Source: Nocardioides sp.
Lineage (GTDB): Bacteria; Actinomycetota; Actinomycetes; Propionibacteriales; Nocardioidaceae
DNA: 37,590 nucleotides
Assembly: GCF_030655615.1 (NCBI RefSeq)
Contig: NZ_JAURVJ010000025.1
Span: 1-37,590, forward strand
Direction: 5' to 3'
The notes under the pieces were generated by a model. The model had not been told where the DNA came from. It did no database searches and saw only the letters and a program-made list of their open reading frames with translations. Made by a program: the position numbers and the translations under genes. Shown in pieces: positions 1-17,367 of this stretch; the stretch's first letter is position 1; every line of letters begins with the position of its first letter.

Positions 1-181
1 TTCACTCCCGACAATAAACGATTACTAGCTATCGCCAGAATCATTGCCGAAAAAAACCATACCCAGCCAATAAACAATTGACGAGCATCAAACTAATTCG
101 TCGACTATGACACACTGTTGAGTTCTCAAACATCAGACGCATGCGCCCTCAAGATCCTTTCGGACCCGATCTGGCGCAACC
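1..181 (-). promoter_or_regulatory. Leader of an rRNA operon (16S expected just off the left edge)
   Basis: This stretch is AT-rich, unlike the rest of the window, and has no credible gene. Read on the minus strand it contains TTTGAGAACTCAACAGTGTG (111-130), which matches the boxA-like antitermination and processing block found before 16S genes in many actinobacteria. An AT-rich tail follows, running towards position 1. It lies directly downstream of a strong promoter at 188-216. The 16S gene itself is not in the window, so its presence beyond position 1 is inferred. Confidence 0.75.
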
Positions 182-187
182 TCAGAA

Positions 188-216
188 ACATTACCGTTCT
201 GTGTCGTCCGCGTCAA
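188..216 (-). promoter_or_regulatory. Strong sigma70-type promoter for the rRNA operon
   Basis: On the minus strand the -35 element TTGACG (211-216) and the -10 element TAATGT (188-193) are separated by exactly 17 bp. This is the best consensus promoter in the window. The start of transcription is expected near 181, giving a leader of at least 180 nt before the predicted 16S gene. Confidence 0.8.
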
Positions 217-324
217 CTCGAGGAGCTGGGCGGCTACCAGAGCCGGTGCCGGGCATGCAGACGCCCACCGTGTTCGGGCCTCTTGGCCCCGAGTGGGAGT
301 CGCTCACCGCGACGAAGCGAAACG

Positions 325-5717
<5,393 letters not shown>

Positions 5718-5721
<4 letters not shown>

Positions 5722-6899
5722 GATGACTCCCCCATCGCCTCGTCGAGGATCGTCGGCCAGGCGGCGAGGAAGGCGTCGACGTCGTCGGTGGTGAGCACCA
5801 GCGGCGGCGCCAGCCGGATGCGTGACGGGGTCGGGTTGTTGACGATGAACCCTGCTTCCAGGGCGGCGGCCGTGACGTCGGCGGAGGCCTCGGCGGCGAG
5901 GTCGAGCCCGACGAGCAGGCCCTGCCCGCGCACCTCGGTGACCCGAGGGTCGGCGAGCAGGCCGTCGCGGAGCTTCTGCCCCAGCACGGTGACGTGCTCG
6001 AGCAGGCCCTCGGCGTCGATGGTGTCGAGGACGGCGAGCGCGGCGGCGCTGGCAACGGGGTTGCCCCCGAAGGTGCTCCCGTGGTTGCCGGGCTGGAGCA
6101 GGTCGCCAACCGCGCCGAGGGCGACGCACGCACCGATCGGGAAGCCGCCAGCGAGCCCCTTGGCGAGGGTGACGACGTCGGGGGTCACGCCGCTGCGGTG
6201 GTGCTCGAGCCACAGGCCCGTACGACCCATGCCGGTCTGGATCTCGTCGAGCCAGAGCAGTGCTCCGTGCTCGGTGGTGATCGCGCGGGCGGCGGCGAGG
6301 TAGCCCTCGGGCGGGACGACGACCCCGGCCTCGCCCTGGATCGGCTCGAGGAGCACGGCGGCGGTCGCGTCGGTGACGGCAGCAGCCAGCGCGTCCGCGT
6401 CGCCGTAGGGCACGAAGGTGACGTCACCGGGCAACGGCTCGAAGGGCGTCCGGTAGGCCTCCTTGGAGGTCAGCGCCAACGCACCCATCGTGCGGCCGTG
6501 GAAGCCGCCCTCGGCCGCGACGACGTGGGTGCGGCCGGTGCGGCGGGTGAGCTTGAACGCCGCCTCGACGGCCTCGGTGCCCGAGTTGGTGAGGAACACC
6601 TTGCCGGGACCGTGGCCGGCGAGGTCGAGGAGCCGCTCGGCGAGCGCGATCTGGGGCTCGGACGCGAAGAAGTTGGAGATGTGGCCGAGCGTCGACAGCT
6701 GATCGGTCACGGCCGCCACGAGCGCGGGGTGGGCGTGGCCGAGGGCGTTGACGGCGATGCCGCCGAGGAGGTCGACGTACTCCTTGCCGTCGGTGTCCCA
6801 GACGTGGGCGCCCCGGCCGCGGGCCAGCGTGAGCTTGGGCGGGCCGAAGGTGTTCATCAGCGAAGCCGCGTAGCGCTCCTGATGGGTGGGATCAGACAT
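5718..6899 (-). CDS. argD: Acetylornithine aminotransferase
   Basis: PLP-dependent class III aminotransferase converting N-acetylglutamate semialdehyde to N-acetylornithine. The Schiff-base lysine is K247 in [32 protein letters not shown] and [13 protein letters not shown] are the expected cofactor-site motifs. At 393 residues it is full length. The ATG overlaps the 3' end of argB by 8 bp. Such enzymes often also serve succinyl-diaminopimelate in lysine synthesis, which cannot be judged here. Confidence 0.95.
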
Positions 6900-7857
6900 G
6901 GCCGGCGTCCCTCGCCTTCCGGGTCTTGGTCTCGACCCCGGGCAGCACCTGGGTGCCGACGCCCTCCTGGGTGAACAGCTCGAGCAGGACCGCGTGCAGC
7001 TCGCGGCCGTCGACGACCGTGGCGCGGGGCACGCCGCCCTGGACGGCCTGGAGGCAGGCCTTCATCTTGGGCACCATGCCGCTGGCGAGGTCGGGGAGGA
7101 TCTCCTCGAGCGACTCCGGGCTGATCTCGCCGATCACGTCCTCGGAGCTGGGCCAGTCGAGGAACAGGCCCTCGACGTCGGTGAGCACGAGCAGCTTCTC
7201 GGCACCCAGCGCGATGGCGAGCGCCGCAGCCGCCGAGTCGGCGTTGACGTTGTGGATCACGCCGTCGGCGTCGGGAGCGACGCTGGAGACCACCGGGATG
7301 CGGCCGGCCTCGATGATGTCGAGGACCGCTTCGGGCCGGACCTTGGTGACCTCGCCGACGAGGCCGAGGTCGACCTCCTCACCATCCACGATCGTGTTGG
7401 TCTGGGTGGCGGTGAACAGGCCGGCGTCCTCACCGGAGAGCCCGACCGCGAGGGGGCCGTGGTCGTTGATGAGGCCGACGAGGTCGCGCTGGACCTTACC
7501 GACGAGCACCATCCGGACGACCTCCATCGCCTCGGGTGTGGTGACCCGCAGGCCGCCGCGGAACTCCGACTCGATGCCGAGCTGGTCGAGCATGGCCGAG
7601 ATCTGCGGGCCGCCACCGTGGACGACGACGGGCTTGAACCCGGCCAGCCGGAGGAACACGACGTCCTCGGCGAACGCACGCTTGAGGGCGTCGTCGGTCA
7701 TGGCGTTGCCGCCGTACTTCACCACGACGACCTTGCCGTGGTAGCGCTTCAGCCACGGCAGGGCGTCGGCGAGCACGCGGGCCTTGGCGGGGTCGGGCTT
7801 GCTGGGGTCGTGGTGCGGGTTCGAGGGGTTCGAGGTGTCGGGCGTGGTGTCGGTCAT
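6892..7857 (-). CDS. argB: Acetylglutamate kinase
   Basis: It phosphorylates N-acetylglutamate. Amino-acid-kinase motifs are [24 protein letters not shown] and, near the C-terminus, [18 protein letters not shown]. The 321-residue protein has a hydrophilic Pro/Asp-rich head of about 25 residues. It also has the N-terminal helix region ([10 protein letters not shown]) typical of arginine-inhibited hexameric forms, so feedback inhibition by arginine is likely but not proven by sequence. ATG at 7857 overlaps the argJ stop (ATGA). Confidence 0.95.
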   Translation of the reverse strand: MTDTTPDTSNPSNPHHDPSKPDPAKARVLADALPWLKRYHGKVVVVKYGGNAMTDDALKRAFAEDVVFLRLAGFKPVVVHGGGPQISAMLDQLGIESEFRGGLRVTTPEAMEVVRMVLVGKVQRDLVGLINDHGPLAVGLSGEDAGLFTATQTNTIVDGEEVDLGLVGEVTKVRPEAVLDIIEAGRIPVVSSVAPDADGVIHNVNADSAAAALAIALGAEKLLVLTDVEGLFLDWPSSEDVIGEISPESLEEILPDLASGMVPKMKACLQAVQGGVPRATVVDGRELHAVLLELFTQEGVGTQVLPGVETKTRKARDAGHV

Positions 7858-9014
7858 GAGGAGTAGGCGCTGTTCTCGTGGACGTAGGCGTGGGTGAGGT
7901 CGTTGGTCCAGACCGTGGCGCGGTCGGTGCCGGACTTCAGGTCGATCGTGACGGTGACCTCGCGCGGGGCGAGGTCGACGAGGGTGGGGTCCTCGGCGGG
8001 GGTGGACTCGCGGCAGACCCAGACGCCGTTGATGGCGACGTCGAGGTCGGCGGGGTCGAACGCGGCGGCCGTGGTGCCGATGGAGGCGAGGACGCGGCCC
8101 CAGTTGGGGTCCTTGCCGAAGACGGCAGCCTTGAAGAGGTTGCTGCGGGCGACGCTGCGCCCGACCTCGACGGCGTCGTCCTCGCTGGCGGCGTTGAGGG
8201 TGGTGATGGCGATCTCGTGGTCGGCGCCCTCGGCGTCGTGGAGCAGCTGCATCGCGAGGTCGGTGCACATCTGGGTGAGCGCGTCGGTGAAGTCGGGCAG
8301 TGACGGCGTGATGCCGCTGGCCCCGCTGGCCATCACGGTGACGGTGTCGTTGGTCGACATGCAGCCGTCGGAGTCGAGCCGGTCGAAGCTGACCCGGGTC
8401 GCGGCGCGCAGCGCCGTGTCGAGGTCGGCGGCGGGCACGACGGCGTCGGTGGTGATGACGACCAGCATGGTGGCGAGCGCGGGGGCGAGCATGCCCGCGC
8501 CCTTGGCCATGCCGCCGATGCTCCACCCGGCTCCCTCGACGACGGCCTGCTTGCTGACCGAGTCGGTGGTCATGATCGCGTGGGCAGCGGCGTCACCTCC
8601 GCCGCCCGCCTCGTCGGCGAGGGCGGCATGGGCGGCGTCGACCCCGGCGAGGACCTTGTCGCGCGGGTTGGTCAGTCCGATCAGTCCGGTCGAGCAGACG
8701 ACGACGTCGATGGCGGCGACGCCGACCCGCTCGGCGACGCGCTCGGCGACGGCGTGGGTCGTCTGGAAGCCGTCGGGGCCGGTGTAGCAGTTGGCGCCGC
8801 CGGAGTTGAGGAAGACCGCGCGCACGACGCCGTCCTTGACGACCTCCTTGCTCCACAGGACCGGGTTGGCGAGGCAGCGGTTGGCGGTGAAGACGGACGC
8901 CGAGTCGAAGGTCGGGCCCTGGTTGACGACGAGGGCGACGTCGGCGGCGCCGGTGGACTTGAGGCCGGCGGCGACGCCGGACGCGGTGAAACCTGCGGGT
9001 TGCGTGACGCTCAT
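7854..9014 (-). CDS. argJ: Ornithine acetyltransferase ArgJ
   Basis: It transfers the acetyl group from N-acetylornithine to glutamate, making the pathway cyclic; many members also make N-acetylglutamate from acetyl-CoA. The self-cleavage site ALATML is visible, with Thr182 as the predicted nucleophile after KGAGMLAP. Other family blocks are [10 protein letters not shown] and [15 protein letters not shown]. The 386-residue protein is full length. A good AGGAG site precedes the ATG, and a 29-nt gap separates it from the ACT-domain gene. That makes this one of the few non-overlapping junctions in the operon. Confidence 0.95.
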   Translation of the reverse strand: MSVTQPAGFTASGVAAGLKSTGAADVALVVNQGPTFDSASVFTANRCLANPVLWSKEVVKDGVVRAVFLNSGGANCYTGPDGFQTTHAVAERVAERVGVAAIDVVVCSTGLIGLTNPRDKVLAGVDAAHAALADEAGGGGDAAAHAIMTTDSVSKQAVVEGAGWSIGGMAKGAGMLAPALATMLVVITTDAVVPAADLDTALRAATRVSFDRLDSDGCMSTNDTVTVMASGASGITPSLPDFTDALTQMCTDLAMQLLHDAEGADHEIAITTLNAASEDDAVEVGRSVARSNLFKAAVFGKDPNWGRVLASIGTTAAAFDPADLDVAINGVWVCRESTPAEDPTLVDLAPREVTVTIDLKSGTDRATVWTNDLTHAYVHENSAYSS

Positions 9015-9043
9015 GGTGGTTCTCCTGCGTGGGTCTGGACGGG

Positions 9044-11430
<2,387 letters not shown>

Positions 11431-11463
11431 CTCCCCGCCGACACCGGCCCGCCCGGCACGGTG

Positions 11464-11487
11464 ACCCGTCGCGTCCACGCGACGGGT
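11464..11487 (+). terminator. Hairpin after the MDMPI gene, probable terminator
   Basis: A perfect inverted repeat, ACCCGTCGCGT and ACGCGACGGGT with a 2-nt centre, starts 33 bp after the stop codon. No T-run follows, as is common for high-GC actinobacterial hairpins. It could also be a regulator site for the exporter downstream. Confidence 0.5.
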
Positions 11488-11488
11488 C

Positions 11489-11521
11489 GGCGTGAAAGCG
11501 GCGTGAAGGCGATGTGAAACC
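11489..11521 (+). promoter_or_regulatory. Three 11-bp direct repeats before the ABC exporter
   Basis: GGCGTGAAAGC, GGCGTGAAGGC and GATGTGAAACC follow one another with an exact 11-bp period and a shared GTGAA core. They cover the -35 region of the predicted exporter promoter (-10 at 11531-11536). SARP-family regulators bind heptamer repeats with this period in this position, and a SARP-like gene lies at 13391-16495. Confidence 0.65.
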
Positions 11522-11530
11522 GCTGGGCCA

Positions 11531-11536
11531 CAGAGT
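11531..11536 (+). promoter_or_regulatory. -10 element of a leaderless promoter (ABC exporter)
   Basis: CAGAGT ends 6 bp before the ATG at 11543. The gene has no Shine-Dalgarno sequence, which fits leaderless initiation. Confidence 0.45.
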
Positions 11537-11542
11537 GCGGAC

Positions 11543-12552
<1,010 letters not shown>

Positions 12553-12553
<1 letters not shown>

Positions 12554-13389
12554 TGACGACCATGCTCGCCCCGACCGTCGACCACGACCGCGTCGCCCAC
12601 CCGACCCGCGACCTCGCCCCGCACGTCTCGCTGCGCGACACCCTGACCCAGACCTTCGCCATGGCCTGGCGGGCGACCAAGAAGATGCGCCGCAACCCGG
12701 AGCAGTTCTTCGACGTCACGATCCAGCCGCTGCTCTTCACCGCGATGTTCGCCTACATCTTCGGCGGCGCGATCTCCGGCGACGTGGCCAGCTATCTCCC
12801 GATCATCATCCCGGGCATCCTGGCCCAGACCGCGCTCACGGCGTGCATGGCCACCGGGATCCAGCTGCGCGAGGACATGGACAAGGGCGTCTTCGACCGG
12901 TTCAAGTCGCTGCCGATCGCCCGGATCGCTCCGCTGGCCGGACCGATGGTCGCCGACCTGCTCCGCTACGCCACCGCGGCCGTGCTGACCGTCGCCACCG
13001 GCATCGCCATGGGCTTCCGCCCCGGCGGCGGCGTCCTCGGCACCCTGGGCGGCATCCTGCTCACCATCGCCGCTGGCTGGTCGCTGGCCTGGATCTTCAC
13101 CTGGCTCGGCACCGTGGCCCGCACCGCCCAGAGCGTGCAGGGCATCTCGATGATGATCATGTTCCCGCTGACGTTCCTGTCCAACGCGTTCGTCCCGTCC
13201 AGCACCCTGCCGGGCTGGCTCGCGGCGTTCGTCAAGGTCAACCCGGTCAGCCACGTCGTCTCCGCCGTCCGCGACCTGATGAACGACGGGCAGGTGACGG
13301 CCGAGGTCGGCTTCGCGCTGCTCGGCTGCGCCATCGTCGTCGCGGTGTTCGCGCCGCTGGCCGTGCGGAGCTACTCCCGGAAGATGTAG
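12553..13389 (+). CDS. ABC-2 type exporter permease (DrrB family)
   Basis: A 278-residue integral membrane protein with about six hydrophobic segments, including QPLLFTAMFAYIFGGAI, ATAAVLTVATGIAMGF and GISMMIMFPLTFLSNAFV. The ABC-2 signature region GWLAAFVKVNPVSHVVSAVR is intact. It forms the membrane part of the exporter with the ATPase upstream. Its TAG stop is one base from the stop of the convergent regulator gene, so there is no room for a separate terminator. Confidence 0.92.
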
Positions 13390-13390
13390 G

Positions 13391-16300
13391 TCACCGCTGC
13401 AGGGCAGCGACCGCGGCGCGGGCGTCCTCGAGGACGTCCGCGCCGCGGCGTCCGTCGTAGGAAGCCAGCACGCGCCCGAGCTCGCCGGGCGCGATCGTCT
13501 CGGCCGAGGCGGCCATCGGCTCCCACGCCATCGACGGGGCGTAGCGGCTGTAGGCGAACCGCTCCGCGAGGGCCACCAGCTCGATGCCCTCGGCGGCGGC
13601 GTCCTCGCGCAGCAGGGCCCACGCCCCCAGCCCGAACAGCACGCAGCCGACCACGGGGTAGTCGAAGCGGCCGCGGCCGGGGTCCAGCGCGCGCACGGCC
13701 TTGGCGAGCAGGGTCCGGTGCAGGTCGTCGCCTCCCGGCGCGGTGCCGTGCCGGGCCTGCGCGGCGATCGCCGCGCTCTCGGCGAAGAGCGTCCAGGGCT
13801 CGAAGCCCTCGTCGAGGACGAACCCGGGGAACCGGAGCACCCGGACGTGGGCGACGGCCTCGTCGAAGAGCTCGAGCCCGCGGTCGGTCTCGCCGCGCGC
13901 GAGGGCCAGCTCGGCCCGGGTGGCGGGGACGACGATCGTGCCGCCCCACATGCCGGTCGCCCGGCGCGCGGTCATCTCGTCGAGGAACCGCTGGGCGTCG
14001 TCGAGGCGTCCGTCGAGGATGGCGGCGTAGGCGAGCACCGCTCGCAGCTGGATGGCGTCGTCGTCGGCCTCGAGCGCGTCGAGGACCGAGAGCCCGGCGT
14101 CGGCGTGCCGGGTGGCCTCCTCGATCCGCCCGAGCTGGGCGTAGAGCCCGGCGAGCTGGGTGTGCTGGAGGGCGTTGGTCCAGACCCCGTCCTCCTCGCG
14201 CCAGAGGGCGATGGCGCGCAGGGTGGCCGCCGCGGCGGCCTCGGGGTCGCCGTTGTTCTCCAGCCCGTGGCTGGCCCACTGCAGGGCGAGCATCGCGACC
14301 TGCCGGTCAGGGTCGTCGGCGAAGACCAGGAGGTCGGGCTCGGCGATGTCGGTGGCCACCGACATGAGCCGGACGAGCGCGCGGGTACCGGCATCGCTCG
14401 AGCCAGGCCCGTAGCGGTCCAGCAGGGCTCGCGCTCGGGGAGGCTGCACCATCTCGGCGACGGCGGTGTTCATCACCAGCACCCCGGCGGCCCGGCTGGC
14501 GGTGTCGACGAGGTCGGCCGGCGGGTCCCAGCCGTCGAGCACCTCCTCGAACGCGGCGAGGACGGCGATCACGCGCTGGTGCTCGCCGCGGATCGTCCAG
14601 TAGCCACCGAGCGCGGCGACCAGGAAGATGCTGCCCTCGGGGTCGTCGGCGCCGAGCGCCTCGCGCAGCACGTCGGCGAGGTTGTTCTCCTCGACCGCCA
14701 GCGCGCGGACGACGGCGACCTGGTCGACGCCGTAGAGGCCGAGCAGCGACCGCGACGTCAGGTCGAGGGCCCAGGCACGCAGCGCGGCGCGGGCGTCGGC
14801 CTCCTCGTCGGCCTCGGCCAGGCGGTCGCGGCCGAACTCGCGGACCGTCTCGAGCATCCGGTAGCGCAGCAGCTCGCCGTCGTCGCGGACGGTCACCAGG
14901 CTCTGACCAGCCAGCGACTCCAGCGCGGGCATGGCGTCGTGGCCGAGCAGGGCGTCGGCGCCGTCGAGGGCGAAGCCATCGTGGAAGACCGAGAGGCGCC
15001 GCAGGGCGCGACGGTCGGTGTCGCCGAGCAGGTTCCAGGACCAGTCGATGACGGCCAGCAGGGTCTGGTGGCGGTCGGGGGCTCCCCGGTCGTTGCCGCG
15101 GAGCAGGGCGAAGCGGTCGTCGAGTCGGCGGTCGATGTCGACGACCGACATCGCCCGCACCTTGGCGGCGGCGAGCTCGATGGCCAGCGGCAGGCCGTCG
15201 AGGCGGCTGACCACCCGGCGTACGACGTCGTCGTCGAGGCGTACGCCGGGGCGCGCGGCCTCGGCCCGCTGGCGGAAGAGCTCGGCCGCGGCGTCCGTGC
15301 CGAGCTGCCCGAGCGCGAAGACCCGCTCGGCGGCGATGCCGAGCGGCGCGCGGGTGGTGGTGACGACCCGCAGGTCACGGGTGGCGGCGACGAGCGGGGC
15401 GACCAGGTCGGCGACGGCGTCGATCACGTGCTCGCAGTTGTCGAGCACCAGGAGGGTCGGGACCTGGTCGAGCTGCTGGGCGATCCGGCCGCGGACGTCG
15501 GCCCGCTGCTCCGGGGTCATCACCCGGCGTCCGCTGACGGAGTCGCGCACGCCGAGGGCGGAGCCGACCTCGCTCACCACGTCGTCGGGCGAGGCGACGC
15601 CGGCGAGCTCGACGAAGTGGACGACCGACTGCTCGGCCTCGCGCCCGAGCAGGTGGGCCAGCCGGGTCTTGCCGAGCCCGCCCGGGCCCAGGATCGAGGT
15701 GACCCGGGACTCGCGGACCAACGCCCGCAGCCGGCGTACGTCGTCGTCGCGGCCGACGAGGGACGTCGCCTCGAAGCGGACCCCGGTGCGCACCGGGTTG
15801 TCGGCGGCGAGCAGGCTCGCGTGCACGGCCTGGAGGGTGGGACCGGGGTCGATGCCGAGGCGGTCGCGGACCCCCTCGCGGTGGGCCTCGTAGCGAGCCA
15901 GGGCCGCGGGCGCGCCATGGACGACCGCCTCGCTGCGCAGCAGCGCGGCCAGGGTGGTCTCGTCCGGCTCGGGGACTGTCACGAGCAGGGCGAACGCCTC
16001 GTCGTGGTCGCCCAGCGCGGCGAGGGAGCGGCCGAGGACGGCCGTCGCGGTCGCCCGGTCGCGGCGGGCGTCGTCGCGCAGGGAGTCGATCGCGGGGAGG
16101 TCGGCGCCCGGCGCAGCCACGGCCTGGCCGAGCGCCGAGCGGGCCCGGTCAAGGGCGAGGCTGGTGTCGCCGGCCGCCTCGGCGCGCACGGCCTCGCGGA
16201 CCGCCTGGGCCAGGCAGGCGACGTCGAGGTCGGGGCCGGTGACCCCGAGCCGGTAGCCGTGGTCGACGCGGAGGACCACGTCGGCGGCGGTCTGGGACCG

Positions 16301-16495
16301 GGTCCGCGAGACGACGACCTGCAGGGCCTTGGCCGGGTTGGCCGGCCGGTCGTCGGGACCCCAGACGGCGTCGACCAGGTCGGCCTCGACCACCGCGCGA
16401 CCGTGGGCGGCGGCCAGGGCGGCGAGCAGCGACTGGCTGCGCTCGCCGGTGACGGGCCGGCCGGCGTAGGAGGTCTCGTCGAGCAGCCGGAGCAT
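13391..16495 (-). CDS. SARP/AfsR-like large regulator (wHTH-BTAD-NTPase-repeats)
   Basis: A 1034-residue regulator. Residues about 1-84 resemble an OmpR-type winged helix (MLRLLDETSYAGRP to LRVDHGYRLGV). Residues about 88-233 are a bacterial transcriptional activation domain (ARYEAHREGVRDRLGIDPGP). A STAND/NB-ARC-type ATPase follows, with Walker A GPGGLGKT at 270-277 and Walker B LLVLDN at 348-353. The second half is helical and TPR-like, as in AfsR. ATG at 16495 lies 5 bp after the aldo/keto reductase stop, so it is probably transcribed with pheS-pheT. It faces the ABC exporter, whose promoter has SARP-like repeats. Confidence 0.9.
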   Translation of the reverse strand: MLRLLDETSYAGRPVTGERSQSLLAALAAAHGRAVVEADLVDAVWGPDDRPANPAKALQVVVSRTRSQTAADVVLRVDHGYRLGVTGPDLDVACLAQAVREAVRAEAAGDTSLALDRARSALGQAVAAPGADLPAIDSLRDDARRDRATATAVLGRSLAALGDHDEAFALLVTVPEPDETTLAALLRSEAVVHGAPAALARYEAHREGVRDRLGIDPGPTLQAVHASLLAADNPVRTGVRFEATSLVGRDDDVRRLRALVRESRVTSILGPGGLGKTRLAHLLGREAEQSVVHFVELAGVASPDDVVSEVGSALGVRDSVSGRRVMTPEQRADVRGRIAQQLDQVPTLLVLDNCEHVIDAVADLVAPLVAATRDLRVVTTTRAPLGIAAERVFALGQLGTDAAAELFRQRAEAARPGVRLDDDVVRRVVSRLDGLPLAIELAAAKVRAMSVVDIDRRLDDRFALLRGNDRGAPDRHQTLLAVIDWSWNLLGDTDRRALRRLSVFHDGFALDGADALLGHDAMPALESLAGQSLVTVRDDGELLRYRMLETVREFGRDRLAEADEEADARAALRAWALDLTSRSLLGLYGVDQVAVVRALAVEENNLADVLREALGADDPEGSIFLVAALGGYWTIRGEHQRVIAVLAAFEEVLDGWDPPADLVDTASRAAGVLVMNTAVAEMVQPPRARALLDRYGPGSSDAGTRALVRLMSVATDIAEPDLLVFADDPDRQVAMLALQWASHGLENNGDPEAAAAATLRAIALWREEDGVWTNALQHTQLAGLYAQLGRIEEATRHADAGLSVLDALEADDDAIQLRAVLAYAAILDGRLDDAQRFLDEMTARRATGMWGGTIVVPATRAELALARGETDRGLELFDEAVAHVRVLRFPGFVLDEGFEPWTLFAESAAIAAQARHGTAPGGDDLHRTLLAKAVRALDPGRGRFDYPVVGCVLFGLGAWALLREDAAAEGIELVALAERFAYSRYAPSMAWEPMAASAETIAPGELGRVLASYDGRRGADVLEDARAAVAALQR

Positions 16496-16500
16496 GCGGG

Positions 16501-17367
16501 TCAGGCCTGGCCGAGCCGGCGTACCTGGTCGTCGGTCAGGCGCACGCGTCCCGCGTCGAGGTTGGCGTCGAGGTGGTCGGGGTTGCTGGTGCCGGGGATC
16601 GCGAGCACGTGGTCGCCCTGGTGGAGCGTGTAGGCGATCCGGACCTGGGCCGGGCTCGCGCCCACCTCGGCCGCGACCTCGCCGACGACGTCGACCTCCT
16701 CGGTCGCCCCGGCCTCGCGACCGGGTCCGGCGATCGCGAAGAACGGCACGAAGGCGATGCCGAGCTCGCCGCACCGCGCCAGGACGTCGTGGCTGTGGTC
16801 GGAGTCGAGGGAGTAGCGGTTCTGGACGCACACGACCGGTCCGACCGTCAGGGCCTCGTCGAGCTGCTCGACGGTGACGTTGGAGACGCCGACGTGGCGC
16901 ACGAGGCCCTCGGTGACGAGGTCGTGCAGGGCGCCGACGTGCTCGGCGACCGGGCCGGGGCCGTAGGTGCGGTAGTTGACGACGCTGAGGTGGTCGCGAC
17001 CGAGCTGGCGGAGGTTCTCCTCAACCTGGCCGCGCAGGTCGGCGGGCTCGGGCTTGCCGTTCCACGAGCCGTCGAGCCCGCGGTGCGGCCCGACCTTGGT
17101 GACGATGACGAGGTCGTCGGGGTAGGGCGCGAGCGCGGTGTTGATGAGCTCGTTGGCCGAGCGGGTCCGGCTGAAGTAGAACGCCGCGGTGTCGACGTGG
17201 TCGACGCCGCGGTCGACGGCCCTGCGCAGCATGGCGATCGACGTGTCGCGGTCGCTCGGCTCGCCGGCGCTGAACGGGCGGGACCCGGTCAGCCGCATCG
17301 CCCCGAACCCGAGCCGGTCGACGGTGAGGTCGCCGAGCGCGAAGCGCCCCGCGCCGGAGCCGGTCAC
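16501..17367 (-). CDS. Aldo/keto reductase
   Basis: A 288-residue TIM-barrel NADPH oxidoreductase. HVDTAAFYF supplies the catalytic Asp and Tyr, and VIVTKVG the Lys. The usual catalytic-His strand reads SVVNYRTYG, so Asn appears where His is normal. HVGVSNVTVEQLDEA and AIPGTSNPDHL are typical cofactor-side motifs. The GTG start overlaps the pheT stop (GTGA), so it is translationally coupled to pheST. The substrate is unknown. Confidence 0.88.
   Translation of the reverse strand: MTGSGAGRFALGDLTVDRLGFGAMRLTGSRPFSAGEPSDRDTSIAMLRRAVDRGVDHVDTAAFYFSRTRSANELINTALAPYPDDLVIVTKVGPHRGLDGSWNGKPEPADLRGQVEENLRQLGRDHLSVVNYRTYGPGPVAEHVGALHDLVTEGLVRHVGVSNVTVEQLDEALTVGPVVCVQNRYSLDSDHSHDVLARCGELGIAFVPFFAIAGPGREAGATEEVDVVGEVAAEVGASPAQVRIAYTLHQGDHVLAIPGTSNPDHLDANLDAGRVRLTDDQVRRLGQA

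Noticed and set aside
19..29. GCTAGTAATCG on the minus strand, identical to a conserved 16S rRNA stretch
   Set aside because: The flanking bases do not match 16S, and it sits in the predicted leader. It is a chance 11-base match.
217..324. Bulged GGGCC/GGCCC hairpin after mpg as a terminator
   Set aside because: The stem is short and interrupted, with no T-run, so it is too weak to list as a feature.
13718..16633. 971-codon open frame on the plus strand
   Set aside because: It is antisense to the SARP-like regulator, whose Walker motifs and domain order are intact. The composition of the plus-strand frame is that of a shadow.
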